Shown here piece after piece: positions 1 to 10,892 of a DNA stretch of 64,000 nt. The translations under genes were made by a program, and so were the position numbers. The notes beneath the pieces were generated by a model that worked only from the letters and a program-made list of their open reading frames with translations, was not told the origin of the DNA and made no database searches. The number at the start of each line of letters is the position of its first letter. The first letter of the stretch is position 1. Source of the stretch: Clarkia xantiana subsp. parviflora (taxonomy: Eukaryota; Streptophyta; Magnoliopsida; Myrtales; Onagraceae); NCBI GenBank assembly GCA_036873135.1, contig JAPTYO010000015.1, positions 8,163,683-8,227,682 of the forward strand. Reading direction: 5' to 3'.

Positions 1-788
1 CAATGCCTTAGCTTCTATCCATTTCGAAAAGTAATCAATGGCCACAAGCAAATATTTACACTGACCTTGTGCCTGTGGGAGAGGTCCCACCAGGTCGATA
101 CCCCACTGCGCGAAGGGCCAAGCACTCTTTATAGACGTCAAATTAGGAGCCGGAGCCACGATATTCGGGGCATACCTCTGGCACGCCTCACAAGATCGGA
201 CTAACAACGTTGCCTCCTTGCTCATCGAAGGCCAGTAGTAGCCCAAATTCAGCACTTTCCTCGTAATGGATCGGGCCCCTTCATGACAAGCCGCGACCCC
301 TTCGTGCACCTCCCTAAGGATCCGATTTGCGTCGGTTTGGCCACACATTTTAAGTAAGGAGTCGAGAACCACCCCTTTTTGTACAGCTGATTGTCCACCA
401 GTACGTAATTAACCGCGATCCGGTGTATCCTGTCAGCCTCATACTCAGCTTCGTTGTTCCTGGCCCTAAAAGTTAAGGCCAAAGCATATCGAAGGGGCTC
501 ACCTCCGCCTGGTGGTATCAGTACGAACCCTGCTCCCGATCCTTCTGAACTCGAAGAACCATCAGTGTACATTTCCCAAGTATTTTCCTCATTTGGCTGT
601 TCTGATTGCTCCGCCATTTCTGGTTGCTCTGCTATCGGGACCTCCATAGTTGCCCCCTCTACAGGACCCGCTTCTTCCAGATCGGGGGCTGTAGACTCTG
701 CTATAAAATCCACCAACGCCTGGCCCTTAATAGCCGTTCTCGGAGCAAAGTGAATGCGGAACTCACTAAGCTCGACTGCCCATTTCAC
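1..788 (-). pseudogene. TE-A second RNase H joined to integrase N-terminus, with deletion
   Basis: From 788 leftwards the frame shows FRIHFAPRTAIKGQAL and YTDGSSS, the start of the second (Tat-type) RNase H. After NNEAEYEA it jumps directly to a sequence equivalent to the pre-integrase linker (RIAVNYVLVDNQLY). Compared with TE-B, the rest of the second RNase H and its linker (roughly 350-450 bp) is missing. A further frameshift near 345 separates this from the integrase zinc-binding segment (HEGARSI, GYYWP, CEACQ), which continues to the window edge, where DYFSKWIEAK marks the start of the catalytic core. Integrase inserts the cDNA into the genome. This copy is dead. Confidence 0.85.
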
Positions 789-809
789 TAATCTCCCCGA
801 CGCATCAGG

Positions 810-1169
810 TCAGTTCAAAAAATGCTTCAAAGGTTGATTCGTCAACACAGTAATCTCATGCGCATGGAAGTAAGGCCTCACCTTCCGAGCAGTAATGATC
901 AACGCAAAAAGATACTTCTCAACGGCGGGATAATTCATTTCAGATTTGGCAAACGCCTTGCTTACATAATAAACGGGGACTTGATTACCCTCGACAATCT
1001 TCACTAACACAGAGCTAATAGCAAACTCAGAAACAGCCAAATATAGATAGAGCGGCTCGCCTGGGATCGGTTTCGCCAACGGCGGGAGGGTGCGAAGGTG
1101 TTGCTTGAGTGACTGGAATGCCTCTTCACACTTGGCAGTCCACTCAAACTTCTTGTTGGCCCTCAACAC
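810..1169 (-). pseudogene. TE-A RT-linked RNase H domain
   Basis: Continuation of the polyprotein after the frameshift near 1170. It begins LRANKKFEW and contains VPVYYVSKAF and PYFHAHEI, the usual RT_RNaseH (PF17917-type) segment of Ty3/gypsy pol. It would degrade the RNA strand during reverse transcription. It stops at 810 and the next domain resumes in another frame. The homologous stretch in TE-B (10510-10892) aligns throughout. Confidence 0.85.
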
Positions 1170-4100
1170 TTCAAAAATGGCATAGATCGGTCACTTGCCT
1201 TGGACAGGAAGCGATTCATTGCAGCTAGTCGGCCATTCAGCACTTGCACCTCCCGATGATTTATCGGAGACTGCATCTCCTCGATTTCCCTCAGCTTCTC
1301 GGGGTTCACCTCAATTCCTCTTTGGCTTACCATAAAGCCCAAAAACTTCCCCGAGTGGACTCCGAAGGCACACTTGGTCGGGTTCAAGCGAACCTGATGA
1401 AGCCTCATCCGCTCAAACGCCGTGGCTAAGTTGTGAACATGATCCTCGGCCTGTCGGGACTTCTCCAGCATATCGTCCACGTAAGCCTCCATGGTTTTCC
1501 CCAGCATGTCCCCGAACAGCTTGTTCACCATCCTTTGATAAGTTTCCCCGGCATTAATCAATCCAAAGGGCATGACATCGTAGTGATAGATATCACTATC
1601 AGCATAAAAAGCAGTGTGGGGGGCGTCTTCCTTAGCCATCTTAATCTGATTATAACCAGAGTAAGCATCCATGAAGCTCAGCAATTCATGTCCCGACGTA
1701 GCATCCATCAACTGGTCGATCCTCGGAAGCGGGTAACAATCCTTCGGGCAAGCCTTATTCAAGTCGCGGAAGTCAACACACATCCGCCACTTCCCATTGC
1801 TCTTCTTCACCAGAACCGGGTAGGCGACCCAAGTCTGGAATCGGAGCTCCTTGATAAATCCAGCATCGAGAAACCTGCCCACCTCCTGCTGGATCGCGAT
1901 CCTCTTGTCCGCGCCTATCGGACGCCTTTTCTGCTCGATAGGCTTGATCGCGGGATCAATATTCAACTCATGCTCAACCACATCGGGGCTGATTCCTGGC
2001 ATGTCACTCGGGGACCAGGCAAACAACTTCTTGAACTCCTTCAGCAGCTCAATCAATTCTCGGGCCCTCTCATCAGACAGGGCGGACCCAATTTTCACCT
2101 TCCTCTGAGGTCCGTCAATCTCGACCTCCTTAAAATCCTCCATAGGGGCGGGACGCCCAAACACCTCTCTGGGATCAGCATCGGTCTGGAGGATAGTCAT
2201 AGCCTCCCGTCTTCTCCTTCGGGTGGCATTAACATAGCACTTCCTGGAAGCCACCTGGTCACCCTTGACCTCCCCGACTCCGTGGTCAGTCGGGAACTTC
2301 ATCTTCTGGTGAACAGTCGAGGCAACTGCCATCAGAGGGTTGATGGTAGTTCTTCCGATAATCGCATTGTAAGTCCTCGTGGACTCAACCACCACGAAGT
2401 CCACATTCCTCCTCTCTACTTTCCACCCGGTACCGAACTCCACTGGTAAGGTGATCATTCCCAGCGGATAGGAGGTAAAACTAAATAACCCAACCATCGG
2501 GAAGTTCACCTTCTTGAGATCCTTCTTCGTTTTTCCCGTGGCCTCCAGCGCATCCATAAACAGAATATCGGAGGAGCTCCCTCCGTCGATCAAAATTTGC
2601 TTCATCTCGTACCCATCCACGTCCAGGGTCACGACCAAAGCATCATCGTGTGGACTCTCCACACCTACCAGGTCCTCCGCTGAAAAGGAAATCAACATCT
2701 CTTCCTTCGCGGTCCAGGATCGGGACCTCTTACCCAGCACCACAGCAGCAGAAATTCTAGAGGCATAGACCTCCCGAGAGGCTGTGGTGTCACCTCCTGC
2801 AGCAAATCCTCTGTGAATCACATTGATGGTGCCCCGCTTCTCCTTACGGGCACCAGAAGACTCTGGCTCCGATTTCTTCTTCTTCGGGGACCGATCGCGG
2901 GATCGGGAATGGGACCGCGATCGAGATCGGGAACGGGAACGACACCGCCTTTCAGCCACAAACTCCTTAAGCTTCCCCTTCTGGATCAGCTTTTCAATTT
3001 CCTTCTTCAACTCCTGACAATGATTAGTGTCGTGGCCGCTGGCACGGTGGAACCGACAGTAACGATCGGTGCGGGATCCCAAAAATTCTCCTTCCTTCTT
3101 CGGGGGGTACCTGGAGATACCCTGTCGATCCATCACCATTAACACCTCCGCCATGGAGCTATTTAGAGGGATGTGGTAGTCCTCTCGCTTGTCCTTCCTC
3201 GGGGGACGTCTGTCCTCCCATCGATCAGAACGACCTCGACTGCCCTCGGATTTATCCTTCCGCTTATGGTCGTCCAATGGCTTAAGCGACTGCTTCCCCC
3301 TATTTGATTTCGGAGGATCAAGCTCTCCGGCAGCTATTTTCGACTCTTGTACATCGATTTGCTGCTTCACTCTCTTCTGCAGTGCCTCCATGTTCCACAC
3401 AGCCTTCTCAGCCACGCTGTGCATCAGGTCGGAACCATAGGGTGCTGTAAGGTTCCGAAGGAAGGTGCGGATAGTCTCTCCCTCCGATATCTCTTCCACA
3501 ATTTCGGCTACACTGGCAGTGTACCGCTGGTAATAATGCGCCAGCGATTCGTCGGGCCTCTGCACCACCTGGGCGAGGGACCTCATGCTCTTCAAGAGGC
3601 GCCGACGACCCTGGTACTGCTGAATAAAACAGTCGTGCATATCGGCCCAGCTGGAGATGCATCCTGGGGGCAGGCTGAAGAACCACGTCAGGGCCCTCTC
3701 ACCAAGTGTACCTGGGAACAGCACACACACAATATCGTCATTCGGGGCCCTGCCTAGACAAGCCATGAGGTGCTTCTGGACATGACGAACTGGATCCCCC
3801 TCGCCATCATACTCCTTAATCGTGGGGATACCCAGCCCTGGCGGGGCGAGGGTGTCTATCAGTCGGGGAACAAAGGGATGGGTGGATCGATCCCTCAGTT
3901 CCGACATCATCGGCTTCTGGTCCCCCATGTAGATGTTCACGATCTTCACCACCTGGTCGGAGGTGATGGGACCATTAAGGGGAATAGTCCTATGCTGCAC
4001 CGGTCCTGGCCCATCGATCACAAATCGCTCCGACTGAGCAGGCTCCTTGCCCTTGTCCTGGTTTCTGGGTTGGGCCTCCTGTACATTCTGAACTTCCCTT

Positions 4101-4431
4101 GGCGGAGGCACCTCCTCCTGCCTCTTGGCAGCCTCTCTTCGCTCTAGGAGAGCCTCCATGGCCTCTAAGAACATCGGCATGGCATCCGCCACGGCCTTTG
4201 CCAGATCCGCGTTTGGAGGAGCATTGGGAGCATCCTCCTCCCTATTCTCTTGGTGTCTTGCCGTATCCTCAGGGACTTCGTTGTGCCCCCTCTTCGGGAA
4301 ACCTCAGCAGGGAGATTTTGGTCCTCAGCACGCTCCGGTGGCGAATTCAGAGTTCCAGCAGGATGACGAGAACCACCAGATTGTCCTTGCTTTCTCTGCT
4401 TGCCAGCCGCCATTGAACGAGTAGAGGTCAT
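1163..4431 (-). pseudogene. TE-A gag-protease-reverse transcriptase polyprotein, frameshifted
   Basis: A long open frame (4192 to 1163, 1009 codons) holds, by residue: the Retrotrans_gag core near 165-290 (WFFSLPPG), a C-X2-H-X4-H-X4-C knuckle near 375-410, an Arg-Ser repeat tract near 415-435, the protease active site IDGGSSSD near 536, and reverse transcriptase near 800-960 with the YVDD catalytic motif near 904. The likely natural start is the ATG at 4431, but a G-run near 4280 shifts the frame, so the first codons are in another frame. A lost T in a T-run near 1170 ends the frame early, before RNase H. One RT core position reads NAGETY where NAGATY is usual. Gag packages the RNA, protease cuts the polyprotein and RT copies RNA to DNA. 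This copy could not make them as one product. Confidence 0.9.
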
Positions 4432-4451
4432 TGTTGCTTTTCGTTGCGTTT

Positions 4452-4467
4452 CCCACAGACGGCGCCA
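4452..4467 (-). other. Primer-binding site of TE-A
   Basis: The minus strand reads TGGCGCCGTCTGTGGG two bases inside the LTR end. The same site, slightly varied, follows the 5' LTRs of TE-B and TE-C, so it is the tRNA primer site of this group. Confidence 0.8.
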
Positions 4468-4676
4468 ATGTTGGATCACGGTTAGAACTCCGGTACGATC
4501 TTGACGGTAATCCGAAATCCTTCGCTCCACGTAATCCTGCAAGAGGGGAATAGACCGGGCGGTGACCCAGAATCCCTCTCCGATGCTTAAATGAGTATCT
4601 CAATTATCTTAATAAAACTGTCAAGCAAGAGTATGAGTATCAAAAAACGTATATCCATCTGAGGTAACTTCTGCCC

Positions 4677-4683
4677 TTTTATA
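4677..4683 (-). promoter_or_regulatory. TATA box of TE-A LTR
   Basis: The minus strand reads CTATAAAAGGGC about 210 bases upstream of the LTR end, the expected place for the U3/R promoter of a plant LTR. Transcription would run leftwards into gag. Confidence 0.6.
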
Positions 4684-4738
4684 GGAGAAGAGCTACCTCA
4701 GTTACCTGGTGAACCGCTGGGGCAGTTAGCCCACGATC

Positions 4739-4897
4739 TCGCCTATTTCGGCCACGGTCCCGCCTATCTCGGCCATGATCCCGCCTATCTCGGCCACGCT
4801 TCGCGTATCTCGGCCATGATCTCGCTTATCTCGGCCACGCTTCGCGTATCTCGGCCATGATCTCGCTTATCTCGGCCACGCTCCGCGTATCTCGGCC
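4739..4897. repeat. Short tandem repeat in TE-A U3
   Basis: About eight degenerate copies of a 20-21 bp unit containing ATCTCGGCCA, some paired as about 42-bp higher units. It lies upstream (minus strand) of the TATA box and so within U3, where repeated motifs often act as enhancer modules. Function here is inferred only. Confidence 0.8.
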
Positions 4898-5229
4898 TCA
4901 ACCTCTGATAGCAAGTCCCGACCAATATCGGGGACTCCAGAGTTATCTCATTGTGTCACCGCACGGGGCCCCTCGTCATCGTGACAGGGCCAACATCCTC
5001 AGGGATTCATCATCGGGGCCTACTTAAAGGCATCTCATCGGGAGCGCCCAGCTCGCCTATCGGGACCGACCCTGTCGGGACCTTTCACCATCGGGACTCC
5101 TCCTGTCGGGACCCTTCGCATTGGTCTTCTTGACCTCTTTTAGGGCCCAGTGGGCCTATTCACCGTTTAAGCACCGTTAAAGGGTCTAACGGCTGTAACG
5201 AAACCCATCAGACACCAACGATCCAAACA

Positions 5230-5420
5230 ATCGAGTCGATGATTATCGTTCTTCACAATGCGAAGAATATTTATAGTTCCCAAAACTGGTTTCGAAGGTG
5301 TATGCTTATGAGGGATGGAGTTCCAGCTGCTGGAGTCGTCTTACTGTGGCTGAGGCGATGAATATAGAAGCGACCGATTAAACTTGGGCAGAATGCTGTG
5401 GCAGTAGCGGTGCGGGATCT
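5230..5420. other. Flank between TE-A and hAT-like repeat, no gene seen
   Basis: AT-rich to mixed sequence with no open frame or motif that I can support. Confidence 0.5.
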
Positions 5421-5893
5421 GTAAACGAGCTGAGTATCTGGCAAGCTCGACTCGACTCGACTCAGTTTACTCGAGTTGGAGCTTGAGCTCGAACTCGACC
5501 GAGCCTTAATTTTTCAATCTCGAGCTCAACTCGATTCAATACTCGGCGAGTTCGAGCTCGGCTCGAAATGGTTAAAAAAATCAATTAAATTATAAATTGT
5601 GCACCTTAGCTTGAGCTCGAACTCAACTCGATTAGGCATTTGACTCAAACTCGAGCTCGAACTCGACTTGAACTCAATATATACATATATAATATTATTA
5701 TGTAAAGCTCGAAAAACTCGAAATCGAACTCGACTCGAATAGGCAAAACAAAAAAGCTCGATTAGGCTCGCGAGCCTCTCGAGTCGTGTGCCAGTGAACT
5801 CTAACTCGACTCGAAATTTAGCGAGTCGAATTCGAGTATCGACCGAGCCGATCTCGAGTAGCTCACGAGTAGCTTGACTCGTTAACACCCCTA
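5421..5893. repeat. hAT-like non-autonomous repeat (CTCGAGCTCG-rich)
   Basis: Dense in ACTCGACTCG and GAGCTCGAGC words, with a right end reading TAGGGGTGTTAAC on the minus strand (5881-5893). That terminus and composition match the hAT-type MITE-like repeats common in plants. Two related copies occur at 42105 and 50875. The left end has lost its TAGGGG terminus, so limits are approximate. The open frame at 5526-6023 (minus) is a by-product of this composition. Confidence 0.55.
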
Positions 5894-6407
5894 GGAATAA
5901 CCATTCATAATATTTTAAGAAACGGTTCTGACAAACCGGTTCAGAGCCGACTATGAACCGCTCGAGAACCGTTTCTTTTACTAATATATATATATATAGA
6001 TTTAGTGATGTACTCAGTTTCATTTCATACAGACTCTATGAATCATCTCTCAAACCAAAAAAATAAACTGTAGGAATATCTGATCATCCAAACCTCTTCA
6101 TATAACCAGTCATTTCAAGGTAAGCATGAAATCAATCAAGGGAAAGGCAAAGGGTACTCTCAGTATACCCAATCATTTGTACACTCCATGTATTCAATTA
6201 AATCACAATGGAGCTTTAACACGGCCTACAACTTCGAGGTAATCTATATATATATATATAAATTTAGGTGGAAAGAGGAACTCAGATGCAACCAGGAGTT
6301 AGGGATTTCTAGATTTGCAATTTTCAATGCACATATTAAATTCAGCTGCTGGAGAATTTATGAGCTGCGGAAAGCGTCTTCCTTCAATTCCCTAAATTTT
6401 GAGATAA
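5894..6407. other. AT-rich spacer, no gene seen
   Basis: Contains short TA dinucleotide runs near 5985 and 6245. No coding signal is convincing. Confidence 0.5.
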
Positions 6408-7630
6408 TCTATATCTATCTATATATATTAAAATTCTTATAGAAAGAGAATAGGAGATTGAAGGAGGGAGCTTAGGGTTTTGAAAATTTACAATATCAAG
6501 ATGCAAATTTATGAGCTGAATGAAAAGTAGAGTTGCTAGAAATTCTAATGCAACTTCTTTATTCCTTTATTGTTTTTATTTTTTTTATTATATATATTAT
6601 TATATTCATCGTGTTATATTTTCGGATGACACCAAATAACTTATAGTGTAGAAATAGATTTTTTTTTATATAGAAATTATTCCGATCTTAGAAACTAATT
6701 ATATTTTTATTTACGGTTAAACGTTTGGATAGGTGAATCATAAAATTTTAAAATTTGACGAACAGTTGGTCATCCAGACTACTAAATTGATGGTCGGATG
6801 AATCCAACTTTACCCACATATGGTTCAACCAGTCAAACTGTTCGTCCAATTTTGGCTGTTCATCTAATCTCTAATAGGGTTTTAAAAAGAAAAAAATATC
6901 TACATAAATCATAAAATTACTCAACTTGAAAGCTCAAAATAACAACAAAATATTTTTTTCTAAAAAAATCAAAATTTATAAAGAACTGTCTTGAAAATGT
7001 CACTTGCTATGGTCTACACAATTTAATTCTTGATTTTTTTTTTTTTTTGAGAAATTGGATAGCCATCATGTGACCAAATTACTCATGTTTCGAAACAATA
7101 GGACCAACTATTTCTAGCCCTTTCTCTAATTATATAGTCTTATACAAATATGCATTTGGCACAAATAAAATCTTGTGTCTAAACAATTTTAATTCATATG
7201 AAAATAAACATGTTTAACAAATTCTAATTTGCAGGGTATACAAATAAACACGAGCAGTTATACACATCTGATCGTATTGTACATAAAATTTTAACTGAAT
7301 TAACATATTTATTCAAAAAAAGTAAGTACATATGCTTTGACAATTATTATTATATTATATATATATAAAATTGGTTTAGCGATGACCACATAATATTGAA
7401 GTTTCATATTCTTTTACTTAAATATGTTGAGATGCCTTTTCAGATTTATATTAAATGTTTTGCATAATTTTTGTACGGTGAATATTTTATTACACTGAAC
7501 AAATATTGTCCAATAAAGTTGTTCCTTCAAAATATATATATAAAAACATCACTTTTCGCAAAAAAAAAAATAAATAAATAAATAAATAAAAATTCATTTG
7601 CCTGCGCGGTGCGCGGGAACAGAATACTAG
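6408..7630 (+). mobile_element. Helitron-1, small non-autonomous Helitron
   Basis: The 3' end is diagnostic: a GC stem-loop (CCTGCGC-GGT-GCGCGGG, 7601-7617) followed nine bases later by CTAG and then T (7627-7631), as rolling-circle Helitrons end in CTRR next to host T. The 5' end is tentative, with TCTATATCTATC after A at 6408 fitting the TC start; another candidate is 6243. The interior is AT-rich and shows no Rep/helicase coding. Confidence 0.55.
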
Positions 7631-7767
7631 TGATACAGTAAGAGTAGGTTGATAAAATTAAGTGTTTCTGCGATAGTTCATTCTTACTCAAGTTAAATAA
7701 ATTGTATATATAACCTTATAGTTAGTTGAATTACTAAATTAATAACAATTTTTCATTTTTGTTGTAG

Positions 7768-8027
7768 GCGCTGTCTGTTCAAGCATAAGAAAAAGTGTCG
7801 GACTTTACTTCCTGCGTTATGGGCCAACATTGTAAAACGCATAGCTAAAACACATCCACACGGTGTAATTCACTGTGCAACGAGGTACGACTGATATATT
7901 TTAGACATTTTTGTAAGGTAAAATGAGGTGTATATTTCTATAAGTTAACACAACTATGCGGTTTTTACAGCTCTAAGGAAAACGCTAAAATTATTGAAGA
8001 ACTTGTTTATGTCTCTACATGCTTTAT
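7768..8027 (+). pseudogene. F-box-like (At1g67623-type) gene, two exons, interrupted
   Basis: After a TGTAG acceptor, 7768-7884 encodes a segment with LLPALWANIVKRIAKTHP, resembling the short F-box (LP..LWA.IL.RVA) of plant At1g67623-like proteins. A donor GTACGA and an acceptor TTTTACAG bracket a small intron. The exon at 7971-8027 continues with SSKENAKIIEELVYVSTCF. LARD-1 then breaks the exon, duplicating CTTTAT. The reading frame is off by one base relative to the continuation at 23185, so the gene was already damaged or has an exon limit that I misplace. F-box proteins recruit substrates to SCF ubiquitin ligases. The family assignment is tentative. Confidence 0.4.
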
Positions 8028-8057
8028 TGTCAGATCCTAAAAATCCGACCTACGGAG

Positions 8058-8792
8058 TGATGGATATACGCATGATTCGGGCTCGGTTTTAATTATTCGG
8101 ACCCCATACACGCGCGTAAAACCCAATTTCGAGCTAACCGGGGGAAACCGGGCAAGTCGCGAACTTGCCCGGCACCCCCGGGGGGCTTACCCGGAATTTC
8201 CGGGTAAGCTTAACACCCGGGGGGTGTTGCGCACACCCCCCATTTCGTCCCGAATGTATAGGAGACCCGATTTTTAACTAACTCCTATGTGTCCGAGACC
8301 TACGTTTCAAAGGCGCGTGCGTCCCGCTCGTGACAGCCGCCTAAGACGAGCGTCAGAGTCCTTTTCCCAAAGCTCTCCCCTACATCCCGGTTCACATTTC
8401 CACATTGAACCGGGTCAAAACCGGTTTACGGTCCAAGGTTGCCTATAAATAGCCACCTTGGGGGTAAACATTTTCAAGTCACTTTTCGGGGTGAGAATCA
8501 AGAAAAGCTCTGGCCTCTCTCTAAAAGCTCTCTCTCTCTCTAGAAACCATCTGATGTTGATCGTCGGAGCGAGCGCACCAAGCACCCCCCCCCCCTCCAC
8601 GGGTGTTGCTTGGTAATGCTCCTCTCGCAGGTGCAGAAGGACGGTCTATTAGAGAGCCCGAAGGACTTACCGCTGTTCAGAAGACGAAGCTAAGGCCCGT
8701 ACGCGACTTTAGGGGACGGACTTGGCTCGCACCCAACTCGAAGACTTCGACGAGTTATCCAGCGGGCAACCCGCAGTAACTTGGTCGAAACA
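8058..8792 (+). repeat. 5' LTR of TE-B
   Basis: 735 bp, starting TGATGGATATACGC and ending GGTCGAAACA. It contains a GC-rich stretch with runs of CCCGG near 8130-8240 and the TATA box. It is nearly identical to the copy at 18047. Confidence 0.92.
8444..8451 (+). promoter_or_regulatory. TATA box in TE-B 5' LTR
   Basis: GCCTATAAATAGCC gives a clear TATAAATA, about 340 bases before the LTR end. The same box sits at 18434-18441 in the 3' LTR. Transcription of the element would start shortly downstream. Confidence 0.7.
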
Positions 8793-8794
8793 CT

Positions 8795-8810
8795 TGGCGC
8801 CGTCTGCGGG
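8795..8810 (+). other. Primer-binding site of TE-B
   Basis: TGGCGCCGTCTGCGGG two bases after the LTR. The following leader (GCTTCGAACAGAAAGCCTG) is shared with TE-C. Confidence 0.8.
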
Positions 8811-8851
8811 CTTCGAACAGAAAGCCTGCGTTACTCAAACGAACAAGCAAG

Positions 8852-9712
8852 ATGGAAAACACATACACCATACATGGAGGCTTCAGTGCAGGGGGCGAAA
8901 CCTCTTACGCAAGGGAGAGGTACGCCGCCAGGAAAAGTGAAAAACCACAGAAGCCAGACGGAGAAGACACAATCATGGAGGACGTCATAGGCTTCTCAGC
9001 CAAAGACAGAGAACACATAACGTTCCCCCACAACGACGCCTTAGTCATTCAAATGACTATTGATGACATGGAAGTGAAGCGAATTCTGGTAGACGGAGGC
9101 TCCGCCCCAAACGTGCTAACAAAAGACATTGTCCTAGCACTCGGAAGAAAGAAGGCCATACAAACAATGAACTCACCTCTAGTGGGATTCATGGGAGATG
9201 TTAGCTACCCGCTGGGCACCATTACCCTTCCGGTAACTTTGGGCGAAGGAGAAAGACGCCTGGATATCGATGTACTATTCATAGTAGTCGAGAAGCTAAA
9301 CGCCTACAATGGCATTCTTGGATACACGACCATGAACGAATGGAGAATGGTGCCTTCAACGGCCCACCTAAAGATCAAGTTCCCAACCATTGCAGGTGTG
9401 GGAGAAGTTAGAGGAAACCAACAAGTAGCAAGAGAATGCCACAATGTCGCGCTACAACAAAACCAAAGGGGAAACATGCCAGTAATACCCACCATCGACG
9501 AAGACCCAAGAGATGACTACGGGAGGCCTACATCGATGGACGAACTCCGTGAATTCAAAATCGATGAGCCAGAAAGAATGGTGCGCGTAGGAGCATCATT
9601 ATCAGAAGACGAAGTGATTGAAATCACAGCGCTCCTAACAGAATACAAAGACTTATTCGCATGGTCCCCAAAGGACATGCCAGGAATAAGCCCAGATGTC
9701 ATTTTTCCATAA
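8852..9712 (+). pseudogene. TE-B protease, directly after the leader, no gag
   Basis: An open frame beginning only about 40 bases past the primer site encodes IHGGFSAGGE, the segment that in complete elements follows the gag zinc knuckle. The retropepsin core follows (VDGGSAPNV, where the usual second Ser is Ala, then NGILGYTTMN). All of gag is therefore deleted. The frame ends in TAA at 9710-9712 because one base was gained in a T/C run, and RT continues in the next frame. Protease would release the mature proteins. Here it would lack its Gag partner. Confidence 0.85.
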
Positions 9713-10892
9713 ACTAAACATCAACAAGGATGCTCGAGTAGTGAAACAAAAGCTAAGGTCGATAGGAGGAGACAAGAAGTTGGCCATTCGCGAGGAAGTT
9801 GGCAGACTGCTTGATGCAGGTTTCATTGAAGAATCCAAATATCAAACTTGGGTAGCCAACCCTGTAGTTGTTCCTAAACCAAATGGCAAGTAAAGAATGT
9901 GCATCGACTACAGAGACCTCAACAATGCATGCCCAAAAGATTCATATCCACTCCCACGAATTGATCAATTGGTAGATGCGACGGCGGGCCATGAACTGAT
10001 GATAGTTATGGATGCATACACGGGATACAACCAAATCCCAATGTTTTGGCAAGACGCCCCACATACGGTATTCTACGCTGACAGCGAAATTTATAACTAC
10101 AAAGTTATGCCTTTCGGGTTAATCAATGCGGGGGCAACCTACCAAAGAATGGTCAATCTCATTTTCGGAGATCTGATTGGCGATAAAATGGAGGCGTACG
10201 TGGATGATATGGTCGTGAAATCCAAGAAAAGAAAGAACCACGCAGATGACCTACGCATAATCTTCGAGAGAATGCGTAAGTACCAAATAAGACTAAACCC
10301 CGCAAAATGCGCTTTCGGGGTACGGTCAGGAAAAATACTTGGATTTATGGTGAGCGAAAGGGGCATTGAAGCAAACCCTAAGAAGGTGAAGGCAATTGAA
10401 GAAATGGCCTCTCCAACAAAGCACAAAGAAGTACAACAGCTCAACGGGCGCCTCGCTGCCCTGAACAGATTCCTAGCCAAAATCGGAGACAGAGCCCTCC
10501 CTTTCTTCGAAGTGTTACGCGCGAACAAGAAGTTTGAATGGACAAATGCCTGTGAAGAAGCATTCCAACAACTCAAACAACACTTAAAGACGCTCCCGAG
10601 ACTAGCAAAGCCACTTCAAGGGGAGCCTCTTTTTCTCTACATATCAACTAGCAACACGGCAGTTAGCTCCGTACTAATAAAGGAAAAGGGAGGGGCGCAA
10701 CTCCCGGTCTATTACGTGAGCAAAACACTGGCCAAGTATGAAGTCAATTACGTACCAATTGAGAAACACTTGTACGCGCTTGTGATAGCCGCACGCAAGC
10801 TAAGGCCTTACTTCCACGCACATGAAATAACGGTCCTCACAGACCAGCCTCTGAAGCACTCATTGCAAAACCAAACATGTCAGGGAGATTGA
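9696..10892 (+). pseudogene. TE-B reverse transcriptase and RNase H, with stop and frameshifts
   Basis: RT fingers and palm are recognisable: NPVVVPKPNGK, then a TAA at 9894-9896 in place of the conserved Trp, then MCIDYRDLNNACPKD, MPFGLINAGATYQRM and the catalytic AYVDDMVVKS. The RT-linked RNase H follows (FEVLRANKKFEW ... PYFHAHEITVL). A lost A in an A-run near 10870 moves the rest of pol to another frame. Reverse transcriptase makes the cDNA. This copy could not do so without readthrough and frame restoration. Confidence 0.9.

Larger units (their letters stand above)
1..5229 (-). mobile_element. TE-A: Tat-lineage Ty3/gypsy LTR retrotransposon, 5' part, defective
   Basis: Minus-strand element entering from the left edge of the window. 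Reading leftwards from 5229 it has a 5' LTR (4469-5229), a primer-binding site, gag, protease, reverse transcriptase, RT-type RNase H, a second RNase H and the start of integrase. The domain order PR-RT-RH-INT is that of Ty3/gypsy. The second RNase H with a YTDGSS core between RH and INT is the hallmark of the plant Tat group. Several frameshifts and an internal deletion of the second RNase H make this copy non-functional. The 3' LTR and most of integrase lie outside the window, so a TSD cannot be tested. Confidence 0.9.
4469..5229 (-). repeat. 5' LTR of TE-A
   Basis: On the minus strand it begins TGTTTGGATC at 5229 and ends GATCCAACA at 4469, a TG...CA pair with short imperfect inverted repeats, directly followed by the primer-binding site. 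The inner boundary is firm. The outer boundary at 5229 is inferred from the TG and the inverted repeat because no second LTR is available for comparison. Confidence 0.7.

Noticed and set aside
1433..2449. 338-codon plus-strand open frame
   Set aside because: It is the exact antisense of TE-A protease/RT coding sequence, has no recognisable domain, and arises from GC-rich codon use on the real strand.
5526..6023. 165-codon minus-strand frame
   Set aside because: Runs through the CTCGAG-rich hAT-like repeat and a TA-repeat, with no domain; a composition artefact.
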